Origin: Candidatus Stackebrandtia excrementipullorum
GTDB lineage: Bacteria; Actinomycetota; Actinomycetes; Mycobacteriales; Micromonosporaceae
Length of the DNA stretch: 58,953 bases
NCBI GenBank assembly: GCA_019113825.1
Contig: DXGR01000072.1
Coordinates: 1 to 58,953 of the forward strand
Reading direction: 5' to 3'
Positions 1 through 7,822 of this stretch are shown piece by piece; positions within the stretch are counted from its first letter, which is position 1, and the number at the start of each line of letters is the position of its first letter. The notes under the pieces are model-generated. The model was not told the origin of the DNA and did not search any database. It worked only from the letters and a program-made list of their open reading frames with translations. The position numbers and the translations under genes are program-made.

Positions 1-612
1 CTCGGTCTGATCAGGGCCGTCGAAAAGTTCGACTACACCAAGGGCTTCAAATTCTCCACCTACGCCACCTGGTGGATCCGCCAAGCCATCACCCGCGCCA
101 TGGCCGACCAGGCCCGCACCATCCGCATCCCCGCACACACCGTCGAACAGATCAACAAGATGGCCCGCATCCGTCGGGAGCTCATGGTCTCCCTGGGGCG
201 CGAACCAAGTCACGAGGAAATCGCCACCGAATTGGGTGTCGAACCCTTCCGCGTCCTCGAGCTCATGTCGTACGACACCGAGCCGGTGAGCCTGGATCAG
301 CCGGTCGGGGACGACCGCCATACGCCACTGTCCGACATCCTGCGTTGCCCGGTCGAGGAACAGCCTGGCGAATCAACCTCGTACCTGATGCTTCGCCGTG
401 AGGTCAACGACGTCCTTACCTCGTTGTCCGCACGTGAGCAGGGCGTCCTGCGCCTACGGTTCGGTATCGACGACGGCCGCCAGCGGACCCTTGAAGAGGT
501 CGGTAAGGCGTTTGGGCTGTCGCGTGAACGCGTGCGCCAGATCGAAAAACTCACGCTCCACAAACTGCGTCAACTGGCGTCGGCGGACAGGCTCGCCGAG
601 TACGCCTGCTAA
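1..612 (+). CDS. sigB: RNA polymerase sigma factor, group 1/2 sigma-70 (5' end outside window)
   Basis: The gene enters from the left edge; 203 codons are visible in the frame that begins at base 1. The visible part starts in region 2.3/2.4 ([13 protein letters not shown]), which melts and reads the -10 element. It continues through region 3 ([15 protein letters not shown]) and ends with the region 4.2 helix-turn-helix ([20 protein letters not shown]), which reads the -35 element. This is a primary-like sigma factor, not an ECF type. The name sigB rests on the conserved actinobacterial pairing with the ideR gene that follows; an hrdB/sigA paralogue cannot be excluded without the N-terminus. 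A strong hairpin follows the stop codon. Confidence 0.9.
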   Translation, partial: LGLIRAVEKFDYTKGFKFSTYATWWIRQAITRAMADQARTIRIPAHTVEQINKMARIRRELMVSLGREPSHEEIATELGVEPFRVLELMSYDTEPVSLDQPVGDDRHTPLSDILRCPVEEQPGESTSYLMLRREVNDVLTSLSAREQGVLRLRFGIDDGRQRTLEEVGKAFGLSRERVRQIEKLTLHKLRQLASADRLAEYAC

Positions 613-623
613 TCGAATCCAAC

Positions 624-669
624 CGCCAGTAGGCTGCGTCACCTACCCGTGTGACGCAGCCTACTGGCG
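624..669 (+). terminator. Terminator hairpin after sigma factor gene
   Basis: A perfect 19-bp inverted repeat (624-642 with 651-669) encloses an 8-base loop, starting 12 bases after the sigma factor stop codon. It has no clear U-tract, as is common for GC-rich actinobacterial terminators. Confidence 0.85.
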
Positions 670-805
670 TGTCTTTGCTGGCAGGTACCATCGACCACAC
701 CACGAGGGTCAGGGCGACCCTGGGGAATCAACACACTGGTGCCGACGTTCTCGTCACTGACGGCGCGTATAGCACCACAGTGATTCAACGCAAAGGACGG
801 CGGGC

Positions 806-1492
806 GTGACAACCGATCTTGTGGACACCACCGAAATGTATCTGCGGACGATCCTTGAGCTCGAAGAGGAGGGGGTGGCCCCTCTCCGAGCGCGGATCGC
901 CGAACGATTGAGCCAAAGCGGCCCCACGGTAAGTCAAACCGTGGCCCGCATGCAACGAGACAACCTGCTCGTGGTCCTGGGAGACCGTCACCTGGAATTG
1001 ACCGAACTGGGACGTGAACGTGCCGTGGGCGTCATGCGCAAACACCGCCTGGCGGAGTTGCTACTGGTCGACGTCATCGGGATGTCGTATGAAGACGCCC
1101 ACGATGAAGCCTGTCGTTGGGAGCACGTGATGAGCGACGCCGTCGAACGCAAGGTGTTCGAGTTGCTCAAATACCCCACTCATTCCCCGTACGGGAACCC
1201 GATCCCGGGGCTGGAAGCCCTCGGCGCGTCCACCTCGGCCGACCAGATAGACCCGGCCGAACGACACCTCGCATCGAACGGGCTGCCCGCTACGGTCCGG
1301 GTCACCCGGCTGTGCGAAAGCGTCCAAACCGACGCCGGTGTTCTTCATGAACTACACCGCTCCGGTGTCAACCCGGGCGCCCTGGTCAGCGTCGAGCAAC
1401 TCGGCGACGAGGTGGTCATCACTCACCAGGAGTCCACGACGAGGCTGTCGCGTCAAGACGCCAGCCGGGTATTCGTCGTACCCGCGGCCTGA
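806..1492 (+). CDS. ideR: Iron-dependent DtxR-family regulator (IdeR)
   Basis: A 228-aa metal-activated repressor that, with Fe(II) bound, represses iron-uptake genes and activates iron storage genes. The N-terminal winged helix covers about residues 5-65, followed by the metal-binding dimerisation domain and a C-terminal SH3-like domain. All known IdeR metal ligands are present with a one-residue offset from the M. tuberculosis protein: M11, H80, E84, H99, C103, E106 and H107. This supports Fe regulation rather than Mn-type MntR, which lacks the Cys. The GTG start at 806 follows AAGGACGG. A possible -10 (TATAGC, 768-773) lies 33 bases upstream, without a clear -35. Confidence 0.93.
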   Translation: MTTDLVDTTEMYLRTILELEEEGVAPLRARIAERLSQSGPTVSQTVARMQRDNLLVVLGDRHLELTELGRERAVGVMRKHRLAELLLVDVIGMSYEDAHDEACRWEHVMSDAVERKVFELLKYPTHSPYGNPIPGLEALGASTSADQIDPAERHLASNGLPATVRVTRLCESVQTDAGVLHELHRSGVNPGALVSVEQLGDEVVITHQESTTRLSRQDASRVFVVPAA

Positions 1493-1498
1493 ACGAAC

Positions 1499-1520
1499 GT
1501 AATCGAAACGTCTCGGTTAC
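1499..1520. terminator. Small hairpin between convergent ideR and lipoprotein genes
   Basis: An 8-bp stem (1499-1506 with 1513-1520, one G-T pair) with a 6-base loop lies just after the ideR stop and overlaps the stop of the convergent lipoprotein gene. It is short, so the terminator role is uncertain. Confidence 0.35.
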
Positions 1521-2131
1521 TTCTCGGCGTCGTCTTCGGCCGCAGCCAACTCATCGGCGGTGCGAGCGATCTCGACCAACGCGTCGACGGTCTCTCGCAC
1601 CGTCTCCTTTTCGCTGCCTTCGGCACTGGTATATCTCAGGCTGTACATGTGTCCGTCGGTGAGCCACCCGATTTCAACGATCGGGCCGCTCCCGTCGATC
1701 GCCTTGCGCAGCGCGCTGTACGCGGCCTTCCCCAGATCGTCGACGTCGTCGGCCTTCTCGGGGGGGATCTCGGCACGGTAGGTATCGACATCGGTTGCCG
1801 TTCTGGCCTTGGTCAACGTGACATCGGGGAACGAACCGGTCAACGTCATGACGACACAACTGGTCACCTCCCCCTCGCCTCCGGCGCGTGCAATGGAGAA
1901 GCCGTCGCCCGTGGCGTCGCTGAGCGGACCGAAGTCCAATAGCTCACAGATGCCACCCGCCTCGGCCGCGGACTCCATCGATTCGATCTCCGAATCGGTT
2001 GAGGAGGTGGACTCGTTACGGGAGGCAACGGGCTCGTCCGTGGGCAGCTCACCACATCCACCGACCAGCGTCACCACGGCAGTGCCCGCCACGAACAACC
2101 CGGGCCATCTCTTACCACGCATCGTTCTCAA
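1517..2131 (-). CDS. Putative secreted lipoprotein
   Basis: A 204-aa protein with a lipoprotein signal peptide: basic start (MRTMRGKRWP), hydrophobic stretch, and lipobox LVGGC with the acylated Cys near residue 26. A Ser/Thr/Glu-rich linker follows, then a globular domain with two Cys (in CELLDF and TSCVVM) that probably form a disulfide. The size and Cys spacing resemble small actinobacterial DUF3558-like cell-envelope lipoproteins, but I cannot assign the family firmly. Function is unknown. It is convergent with ideR and stands alone. Confidence 0.75.
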   Translation of the reverse strand: MRTMRGKRWPGLFVAGTAVVTLVGGCGELPTDEPVASRNESTSSTDSEIESMESAAEAGGICELLDFGPLSDATGDGFSIARAGGEGEVTSCVVMTLTGSFPDVTLTKARTATDVDTYRAEIPPEKADDVDDLGKAAYSALRKAIDGSGPIVEIGWLTDGHMYSLRYTSAEGSEKETVRETVDALVEIARTADELAAAEDDAEK

Positions 2132-2221
2132 GTTCTTTCAGTCGACTCAGCGGCATAAAACTACCCGCATACGGAAAACTCGGCGACCACCGACCGCCTG
2201 ACACGAACACGGTCGCCGGTG

Positions 2222-3043
2222 CTAGTCGACGCCGTCGTCACCGGTCGCCACCGGGCGTGATTCGTCGCGAATCCACTCACTCCACGAACCGATGTATACC
2301 GCGGGGGTGGCCAAACCCGCCACCGTCGCCGCCAACGCGGTTCGCGCAGCCGTTACCCCGGAACCGCAGTACAGCCCTGCTCCGATAGCCGGGACACCGG
2401 CGAATATCTCGGCCAACCGTTCGACAGGCTGAAAGCCGACACCGTCGGGGCAGAGCACCTCTTCACCGGGGAGGTTGACCGCACCGGGCACATGGCCGGC
2501 CACCGGGTCGATGACACCGTCGTCACCCCGAAAACGGGCGGGAGTCCGCACGTCATACAACACGCCCTCATTCGCAGCGGCGAAGGCGCCCTCGGCGTCC
2601 AGGACCGGAAGGATTCCGGGCCGGACCGTCATAGTGCCCTCTGCCGCCTGCACGGGAGTGACGTCACCGCCAAGGCCTGCTTCGACTGCGGCGGCATACC
2701 CACCGTCGAGGACATGCACATTCACCAGACCCGCCCACTTCAACGTCCACCAGGTCCTGGAGGCGGACATCATGTCGCCGGCGTCATAGACGACCACCGT
2801 CGAATCGTCGTCGACGCCTACCCGACGCAGCGTCGCCTCCAAAACGGCCGGGTCCGGCAAGGGGTGGCGCCCTCCGTCACCGGGCGGGCCGCAGATCTCG
2901 CCGTCGAAATCCACGAACACCGCACCGGGCAGACGGCCGGCGGCGTAGTCGGCCGTACCGGAGCCTCCCGCCAAACTCCACCGCACGTCGAGGACAACGG
3001 GGTCCGATAGGTCTTGGAACTCGGATACGGTCAACAGAGCCAT
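2222..3043 (-). CDS. Thiosulfate/3-mercaptopyruvate sulfurtransferase, tandem rhodanese
   Basis: A 273-aa protein with two rhodanese domains (about residues 5-125 inactive, 145-265 catalytic). The catalytic loop LYCGSGVTA contains C226; CGSGVTA is the form typical of 3-mercaptopyruvate sulfurtransferases, while classical thiosulfate rhodaneses tend to have CRKGVT. It transfers sulfane sulfur to thiol or cyanide acceptors in the cytoplasm. The ATG at 3043 was chosen because the protein then begins right at the first domain (MALLTVSEF); upstream codons in the same frame overlap the deaminase gene antiparallel to no homology. It lies 34 bases downstream of the deaminase gene on the same strand, so probably co-transcribed. 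Confidence 0.92.
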   Translation of the reverse strand: MALLTVSEFQDLSDPVVLDVRWSLAGGSGTADYAAGRLPGAVFVDFDGEICGPPGDGGRHPLPDPAVLEATLRRVGVDDDSTVVVYDAGDMMSASRTWWTLKWAGLVNVHVLDGGYAAAVEAGLGGDVTPVQAAEGTMTVRPGILPVLDAEGAFAAANEGVLYDVRTPARFRGDDGVIDPVAGHVPGAVNLPGEEVLCPDGVGFQPVERLAEIFAGVPAIGAGLYCGSGVTAARTALAATVAGLATPAVYIGSWSEWIRDESRPVATGDDGVD

Positions 3044-3077
3044 GTCGCCATTGTGGCGTACGGCGTCGATCGCCGCT

Positions 3078-3521
3078 TCACGCCGACCGACGCAAATGAT
3101 CGTTGACACGGGATGCGGCGTCTGCCAGCTCGGGTAGTTGCACGACCTCCACGCCCGCCCGGCGAAGGATGTCGACGCCTTCGGGGACAACGAACGTATC
3201 GGGTTCGGCCATCGCGTACACCACACGCTTGATGCCGGAGCGAATGATGAGTTCGGCACATGTGAGTGGCCGCGAAGAACGACGACCACACGGTTCCATC
3301 GAGCTGTATACGGTGACGGTCAGCTCCCCGGACCACTCGCCGGCCGCCTGGCGAAGGGCGACCTCTTCGGCATGGTCGTGTGGGGCTGTCTGTCGTGAAT
3401 ATCCCCGTCCGATGCGCCGATCCCCGCTCACGACCACCGCGCCCACGCTGAACGCGTCTTTCGAAGGCGGTGCCTCGGCGGCCAACCGCACGGCTTCAGC
3501 CAACCAGTCCGCATCGTCCAC
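3078..3521 (-). CDS. RibD-like/cytidine deaminase-superfamily zinc deaminase
   Basis: A 147-aa single-domain deaminase. The zinc site is complete: H50 and catalytic E52 in HAEE, then C78 and C88 in PCGRRSSRPLTCAEL. The long PC-x9-C spacing and the CAEL motif resemble the deaminase domain of RibD and pyrimidine/guanine-type deaminases more than short cytidine deaminase (CDA). No reductase domain is attached, so a riboflavin role is not implied. The substrate is unknown. It is first in a two-gene unit with the sulfurtransferase and divergent from the DUF402 gene. Confidence 0.85.
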   Translation of the reverse strand: MDDADWLAEAVRLAAEAPPSKDAFSVGAVVVSGDRRIGRGYSRQTAPHDHAEEVALRQAAGEWSGELTVTVYSSMEPCGRRSSRPLTCAELIIRSGIKRVVYAMAEPDTFVVPEGVDILRRAGVEVVQLPELADAASRVNDHLRRSA

Positions 3522-3568
3522 GTGAGTGTGCTCCCGTCTGCCGTTGGCACCGACACTACGATCCTGTC

Positions 3569-5710
3569 ATGTCGTCCCGCCTGCCCATCGGCACCACCAT
3601 GCTGATCCGCTTCGGCCGCTTCGGCACAGCTCGATGGGTGTTGCCGGGCATCGTCGTCGACGACACCTCCGACGGGTTGGCCGCGTGGGTGTGTGAAAGT
3701 ACGCCGATCGTGCGCGGCAGCACACGCCACGGCCGTCGACTGCGTGAGGTGGCTTTCCAGGAGAGGATCGGTGACCGCTCGTATCGACACGACCTCTGGC
3801 AGGGTCCCGGGGCACTGCTGTGTTTCCCGGTGGGTAAGCCGTGGTCGGTGTGGTGGTTGTACTCCGCCGCCGGTCGGCTACGCGAGATCAAGGGAGATCT
3901 TGGTGAGCCGGTCGTCCGCTGGCGACACGAAGGCTGGCACGGTCTCGACGGCAGTGACCACGCTCTGGACGTGGTGTTCGACGCCTCTGGTCGGGCCGGG
4001 TTGCGGGACGAAGCCGAGTTCGAGGCGAAGACGGGGAGACACGGATATTGGGACGCGGCGAAAGCCCGGCGAATCCGGCGTAACGCGACGAACCTGATCG
4101 ACGACGCCCGGGACGGACGATGGCCTTTCGGGCACGACTACGGCTCGTTCGTCCCCGAGAAGTCCTGGCGGCCGATCGATCGACTCCCACCGATCTGGCG
4201 GCATCCACATAGAATTCATCCGGCGTCGGTGAACAACACGACCGAATGCACCGGATTACCACCGTCTCACCCCCCGCAAACGGCTGACCACACTGTTTGG
4301 TCGGACTGGTTAACATGTCAGGGAATCGATCACTTGGAGGTGGCGGTGACAGCCGTGCCCACGAACACAGCCCCCGCTGGGCAGGCCCCGACAGCCACCC
4401 CTGCAATCCCCGGCCAACGCGGCGCCGTCAGCCCGAAAAAACGTTTCCGACCCACGACCACACCCTCAAAACTCACCGCGGGTTTGGCTGTCGCCCTGAT
4501 TCTCATCGTCATCGCCGGTGCGGCCTCGTTGGCGGACTCTCTCAACCGGTCGACGGCGATCGACGAAGCATCGGGACAACGTGGACGCATGGCGATTGCG
4601 GCGTTCGAGATGTACCGGGCACTGTCAGACGCCGACGCGGCGGCCGCGTCGGCTTTCCTCCCCGGCCAAGCTGCCGACGAAAAACTCACCGACGACTACG
4701 AAAACGCGATAAGTCGCGCCGGCACCGCGATCACAACTCTCGCCGGCGAGGTCACAGCCGCCGATCAGGCCGACATGGTTGCCGAACTATCCGCAACTCT
4801 GCCTGTCTATACCGGGTTGATCGAGACCGCCCGCACCTATCACCGCCAGGGGCTGCCATTGGGTCTGGGATATCTACGCAGTGCGTCCGCCCTGGCACAC
4901 GAAAACATGCTTCCCACCGTCGACCAACTGCAGCTGGAGGCCACCGGTGACCTCCACGACGCAAAAAAGCACACCACGGCGTTCCCTTGGGTGGCCGCCG
5001 TCGCGCTGGTCGCCGCCTTGGCCTGGCTGGTCCACTCGCACATCAACCTGTCTCGCCGCACCAAGCGACTCGTCAATCCGGGCATGGTTACCGCCATCAC
5101 GTCCATGCTGGTCATGCTGGTGTGGCTTCTTGTGTCGTGGGCAAACGTGTCAAGCCACATCGCCGCGGGACACAACAACGGCACCGAACCGCTGGAGGCG
5201 TTGTCCAGTGCGCACATCGACGTCCAGCAGGCCCGCAGTAACGAGGCGCTCACCCTCATCGCCCAAGGCACCGACACCGACTACGAAGCCGAGTTCAACG
5301 CCATCATGGTCAACTTGATCGGTGATGACGGTGAGGGCGGGATCCTGGTCGAGTTGTCGCAGCGCTTCGACGACCCACAACTGACCACCTACATCGACGA
5401 CGCCATAGGCGCCGCCCGAGATTGGCGGTCTGCTCATACGGCACTGCGCGAGCTCGACGACAACGGCGACTATCCGGGAGCCGTGGCCTCCACCGTCGGA
5501 ATCGAGAGCGGCCAAGCCGGTGCCGCGTTCGAAGCGCTCGATGAGGCACTCACCGGGGCCAATGAACTGGCCGCCGCGAAGTTCATCGAGGAAACCGACG
5601 CTGCAGCTGGAGCGTTGACCGCGTCGGGTATCGGCTTTACCACCATCACCGTGCTCGCGATGTTCGCCTGCGCGGTCGGGGTGCAACGACGGATTGCGGA
5701 GTACCGATGA
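3569..5710 (+). CDS. DUF402 domain reading frame running in frame into GlnX-like membrane sensor
   Basis: From the ATG at 3569 an uninterrupted 713-codon frame runs to 5710. Residues 1 to about 220 match stand-alone actinobacterial DUF402 proteins (family of the FAU-1/Ntdp nucleotide phosphatases), with features such as LIRFGRFG, the WQGPGALL strand and an ALDVVFD strand. Such proteins normally stop soon after this region. Here about 70 residues of low-complexity sequence (4230-4345) join it to a four-helix membrane protein with its own ribosome site and start at 4346. Either the DUF402 gene lost its stop codon and makes a readthrough fusion, or only the downstream part is made as a separate protein. 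The DUF402 part sits divergent from the deaminase gene. Confidence 0.6.
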   Translation: MSSRLPIGTTMLIRFGRFGTARWVLPGIVVDDTSDGLAAWVCESTPIVRGSTRHGRRLREVAFQERIGDRSYRHDLWQGPGALLCFPVGKPWSVWWLYSAAGRLREIKGDLGEPVVRWRHEGWHGLDGSDHALDVVFDASGRAGLRDEAEFEAKTGRHGYWDAAKARRIRRNATNLIDDARDGRWPFGHDYGSFVPEKSWRPIDRLPPIWRHPHRIHPASVNNTTECTGLPPSHPPQTADHTVWSDWLTCQGIDHLEVAVTAVPTNTAPAGQAPTATPAIPGQRGAVSPKKRFRPTTTPSKLTAGLAVALILIVIAGAASLADSLNRSTAIDEASGQRGRMAIAAFEMYRALSDADAAAASAFLPGQAADEKLTDDYENAISRAGTAITTLAGEVTAADQADMVAELSATLPVYTGLIETARTYHRQGLPLGLGYLRSASALAHENMLPTVDQLQLEATGDLHDAKKHTTAFPWVAAVALVAALAWLVHSHINLSRRTKRLVNPGMVTAITSMLVMLVWLLVSWANVSSHIAAGHNNGTEPLEALSSAHIDVQQARSNEALTLIAQGTDTDYEAEFNAIMVNLIGDDGEGGILVELSQRFDDPQLTTYIDDAIGAARDWRSAHTALRELDDNGDYPGAVASTVGIESGQAGAAFEALDEALTGANELAAAKFIEETDAAAGALTASGIGFTTITVLAMFACAVGVQRRIAEYR
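4346..5710 (+). CDS. glnX: GlnX-like membrane sensor protein (probable independent start)
   Basis: A 454-aa protein from GTG 4346, preceded at 6 bases by GGAGG (4335-4339). Predicted topology is a duplicated module: a Pro/Thr/Lys-rich cytoplasmic N-terminus, TM1 (about 43-62), a helical extracytoplasmic domain of about 150 residues, TM2 (212-231), a short cytoplasmic loop, TM3 (247-266), a second extracytoplasmic helical domain, and TM4 (430-446). In mycobacteria GlnX has this arrangement, lies next to glnH and pknG, and carries the amino-acid signal from GlnH to PknG. The gene overlaps glnH by 4 bases (ATGA). Assignment rests on topology and operon context; the sequence is too variable for motif evidence. 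Confidence 0.75.
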   Translation: MTAVPTNTAPAGQAPTATPAIPGQRGAVSPKKRFRPTTTPSKLTAGLAVALILIVIAGAASLADSLNRSTAIDEASGQRGRMAIAAFEMYRALSDADAAAASAFLPGQAADEKLTDDYENAISRAGTAITTLAGEVTAADQADMVAELSATLPVYTGLIETARTYHRQGLPLGLGYLRSASALAHENMLPTVDQLQLEATGDLHDAKKHTTAFPWVAAVALVAALAWLVHSHINLSRRTKRLVNPGMVTAITSMLVMLVWLLVSWANVSSHIAAGHNNGTEPLEALSSAHIDVQQARSNEALTLIAQGTDTDYEAEFNAIMVNLIGDDGEGGILVELSQRFDDPQLTTYIDDAIGAARDWRSAHTALRELDDNGDYPGAVASTVGIESGQAGAAFEALDEALTGANELAAAKFIEETDAAAGALTASGIGFTTITVLAMFACAVGVQRRIAEYR

Positions 5711-6672
5711 TCACCAAGCCAGTTATGAAACGTATTCGCGTCGCCGTGGTCGTGATGATGGCCGGATTGCTGGTGGGGTGCGGCTCCACAGACCCTCGAT
5801 ACAGTGTCGAGCCACCCCAGATTTCGTTTCTTCCCCAAGGCGTCACGGATCCGGCCGATGTGCCGGACGAAACCACCGTCGACGAATCGTGCGATCCGTT
5901 GGCCAGCTACGAACCCGTTCAAGACCCCGACGGCCCTCAACTGGCGAGGATCAAGGACCGGGGGCGGCTCATCGTCGGTGTTGACCAGACGACCTATCTG
6001 CTGGGCTACCGGGATCCCCTGTCCGGCGAAATGGACGGTTTCGACATTCGCATCGCCCGACAGATCGCCCTTGATTTGTTCGGCGACGAGGATGCCGTCC
6101 AGTTCAAGGCCATGAGCTCCGCCGAGCGCGAGCCGGCTCTCCAGGAGCAATCGGTCGACCTGGTCGTGCGATCCATGACCATCAACTGCACGCGGTGGGA
6201 AAACGTCGCCTTTTCCACCGAGTACTATCGCGCCGGCCAAAAGGTTCTGGTTCCGGACACCGCGTCCGACGATCCTTCCGATCTGGTGGGAGAGAAGGTT
6301 TGCTCTGCAGAGGGCAGCACGTCGTTGCGCCGCATCCAGCAGGAATTGAACGCAATTCCCGTTTCGGTGCGGGATTGGGCCGATTGCATGATCCTGCTGC
6401 AACAGGGTTACGTGGCGGGGATGTCGACCGACGACGTCATTCTGGCGGGCATGGCCGCTCAAGATCCCAATACCAAGGTGATCGGTGAACGCATATCCGA
6501 CGAACCTTACGGAGTCGCCGCCAACAAGAACCACATCGATCTCGTCCGGTTCGTCAATGCCACGTTGGAGCGCATACGTGAGGACGGAACCTGGGACGAC
6601 ATCTATGAGGCCACTCTCAAGTCCACGCTCGGTGACGCTTCGCCGCCACCGGCCCGGTATCGAGATGAGTGA
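5707..6672 (+). CDS. glnH: GlnH-like Asp/Glu-type solute-binding lipoprotein
   Basis: A 321-aa extracytoplasmic solute-binding protein of the polar amino acid family (SBP type 3). It has a lipoprotein signal (basic MITKPVMKRIR, hydrophobic core, lipobox LLVGC) and then the two-lobed fold (about residues 80-310), with typical motifs RGRLIVGVD, GFDIRIARQIA, SVDLVVRSMT and EPYGVAANK. No ABC permease or ATPase gene is nearby, so it is likely a sensor rather than a transporter component. In mycobacteria GlnH binds aspartate and glutamate and signals through GlnX to PknG. It overlaps glnX by 4 bases and the next gene by 8 bases. Confidence 0.9.
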   Translation: MITKPVMKRIRVAVVVMMAGLLVGCGSTDPRYSVEPPQISFLPQGVTDPADVPDETTVDESCDPLASYEPVQDPDGPQLARIKDRGRLIVGVDQTTYLLGYRDPLSGEMDGFDIRIARQIALDLFGDEDAVQFKAMSSAEREPALQEQSVDLVVRSMTINCTRWENVAFSTEYYRAGQKVLVPDTASDDPSDLVGEKVCSAEGSTSLRRIQQELNAIPVSVRDWADCMILLQQGYVAGMSTDDVILAGMAAQDPNTKVIGERISDEPYGVAANKNHIDLVRFVNATLERIREDGTWDDIYEATLKSTLGDASPPPARYRDE

Positions 6673-7822
6673 CATGGAACCCCGTGAACGCGCTGCAAGC
6701 CTGATCCGCCGCTGTCAACAGATCGCGACGTCGATTTATCCGTTGGCCGACCATGCGGGGTTTCGGTCCGGCGACGGAGCCGTTTCCGGCGAGACCGCCG
6801 ACACCGCACACGAGTTGGAGGGGCTCAACAAGCGACTGTGGGCCCGGTTCGACGAACTGCGTCATTGGTGCGACAAGCTCGCTCACGCAGGCGGTCGACC
6901 CGACGAGGAAATCGAGGCGCTGCTGTCGACTCGTGTCAAGCTCGACGACGCCGGGTTCCCGATTCGACACGGCCTACGTTCCGCACGCTCCCACATCGGT
7001 CTGGCGTCGTTGGCCGACAAGCTCACCGTCGAGGCAGAGAACCTGTTGTCGGCAACGAACCGGTTCGACGCCGCGTGTGGCCGCATCGCGGACAAGGTCG
7101 TGAAGGTGACCTCTTTGTTGTCCCAGATCGAGCGAGACGCGTCGATTCACGGAATGCAGGACAACCATGAACTGGTGAGGCTTCGCGACCAGGTCCGGCC
7201 TGTCGTCGACGCCGCGTTGACCGACCCTCTGGGGCAGTCGGATGAACCGTTCGACGTGCTTGAGGCCGAGCTGACCGCGTTCACCGGTTTCATCAATCGC
7301 CTCGAAGCGTTGAGCACCGACTATCCGGAACGCCTTGCCGGGCTGCGAGGTAAGGTTTCGGAGCTGGTCACCGCCGAGAGAGACGAAACCGAACTTTTCG
7401 TGTTGGCCACGGCCAAGATCGGGAATCCCACGCCCAGCGCGCTTGTTCCGCTGTCGGCGGATCTTTCCGAGCGTGTCGCCGCCGCCGAAGGGCTCGGCGC
7501 GGAAGGCAGTTGGCACGTACTCCTACAGCAACTTGACCAACTCGACGGTGATATCGGCCAGGCGTTGCGTAACTCTCGAGACCGTGCGCGCTCCTCACAG
7601 GCTCTGCTGGACCGGCGATCGGAACTGCGCGGTCGGTTCGCTGCATACGCGCGTAAAGCCGCACGGGTTCGAGTCATCGAAAACCCGAACGTCGAGCGCG
7701 CGCTGCAGGAGGCGAAACATCTGCTGGAGGTGGCGCCGTGTGATCTGCCGGCGGCCACGGTCGCGCTATCGACATTCCAGGACGCGATCACCATCGCCGC
7801 TACAAAGGAGACATCGGGATGA
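6665..7822 (+). CDS. Unknown helical protein of the pknG operon
   Basis: A 385-aa protein whose ATG at 6665 overlaps the glnH stop by 8 bases; its own stop overlaps the pknG start by 4. It is soluble, without signal peptide or membrane segments, rich in Leu, Ala, Arg, Asp and Glu, and appears almost entirely helical, with heptad-like stretches (for example LRDQVRPVVD, LSERVAAAEGL, LLQQLDQLDGDIGQALR). No catalytic motif is visible. It has no zinc-ribbon, unlike PknG, PP2C and FHA proteins downstream. Its fixed place between sensor and kinase genes suggests an adaptor linking GlnX to PknG; that is inference only. I do not recognise the family. Confidence 0.8.
   Translation: MSDMEPRERAASLIRRCQQIATSIYPLADHAGFRSGDGAVSGETADTAHELEGLNKRLWARFDELRHWCDKLAHAGGRPDEEIEALLSTRVKLDDAGFPIRHGLRSARSHIGLASLADKLTVEAENLLSATNRFDAACGRIADKVVKVTSLLSQIERDASIHGMQDNHELVRLRDQVRPVVDAALTDPLGQSDEPFDVLEAELTAFTGFINRLEALSTDYPERLAGLRGKVSELVTAERDETELFVLATAKIGNPTPSALVPLSADLSERVAAAEGLGAEGSWHVLLQQLDQLDGDIGQALRNSRDRARSSQALLDRRSELRGRFAAYARKAARVRVIENPNVERALQEAKHLLEVAPCDLPAATVALSTFQDAITIAATKETSG

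Noticed and set aside
3470-3568. Longer N-terminus of the DUF402 frame from 3470
   Set aside because: These 33 residues overlap the divergent deaminase gene antisense and lack homology; the family N-terminus begins at ATG 3569.
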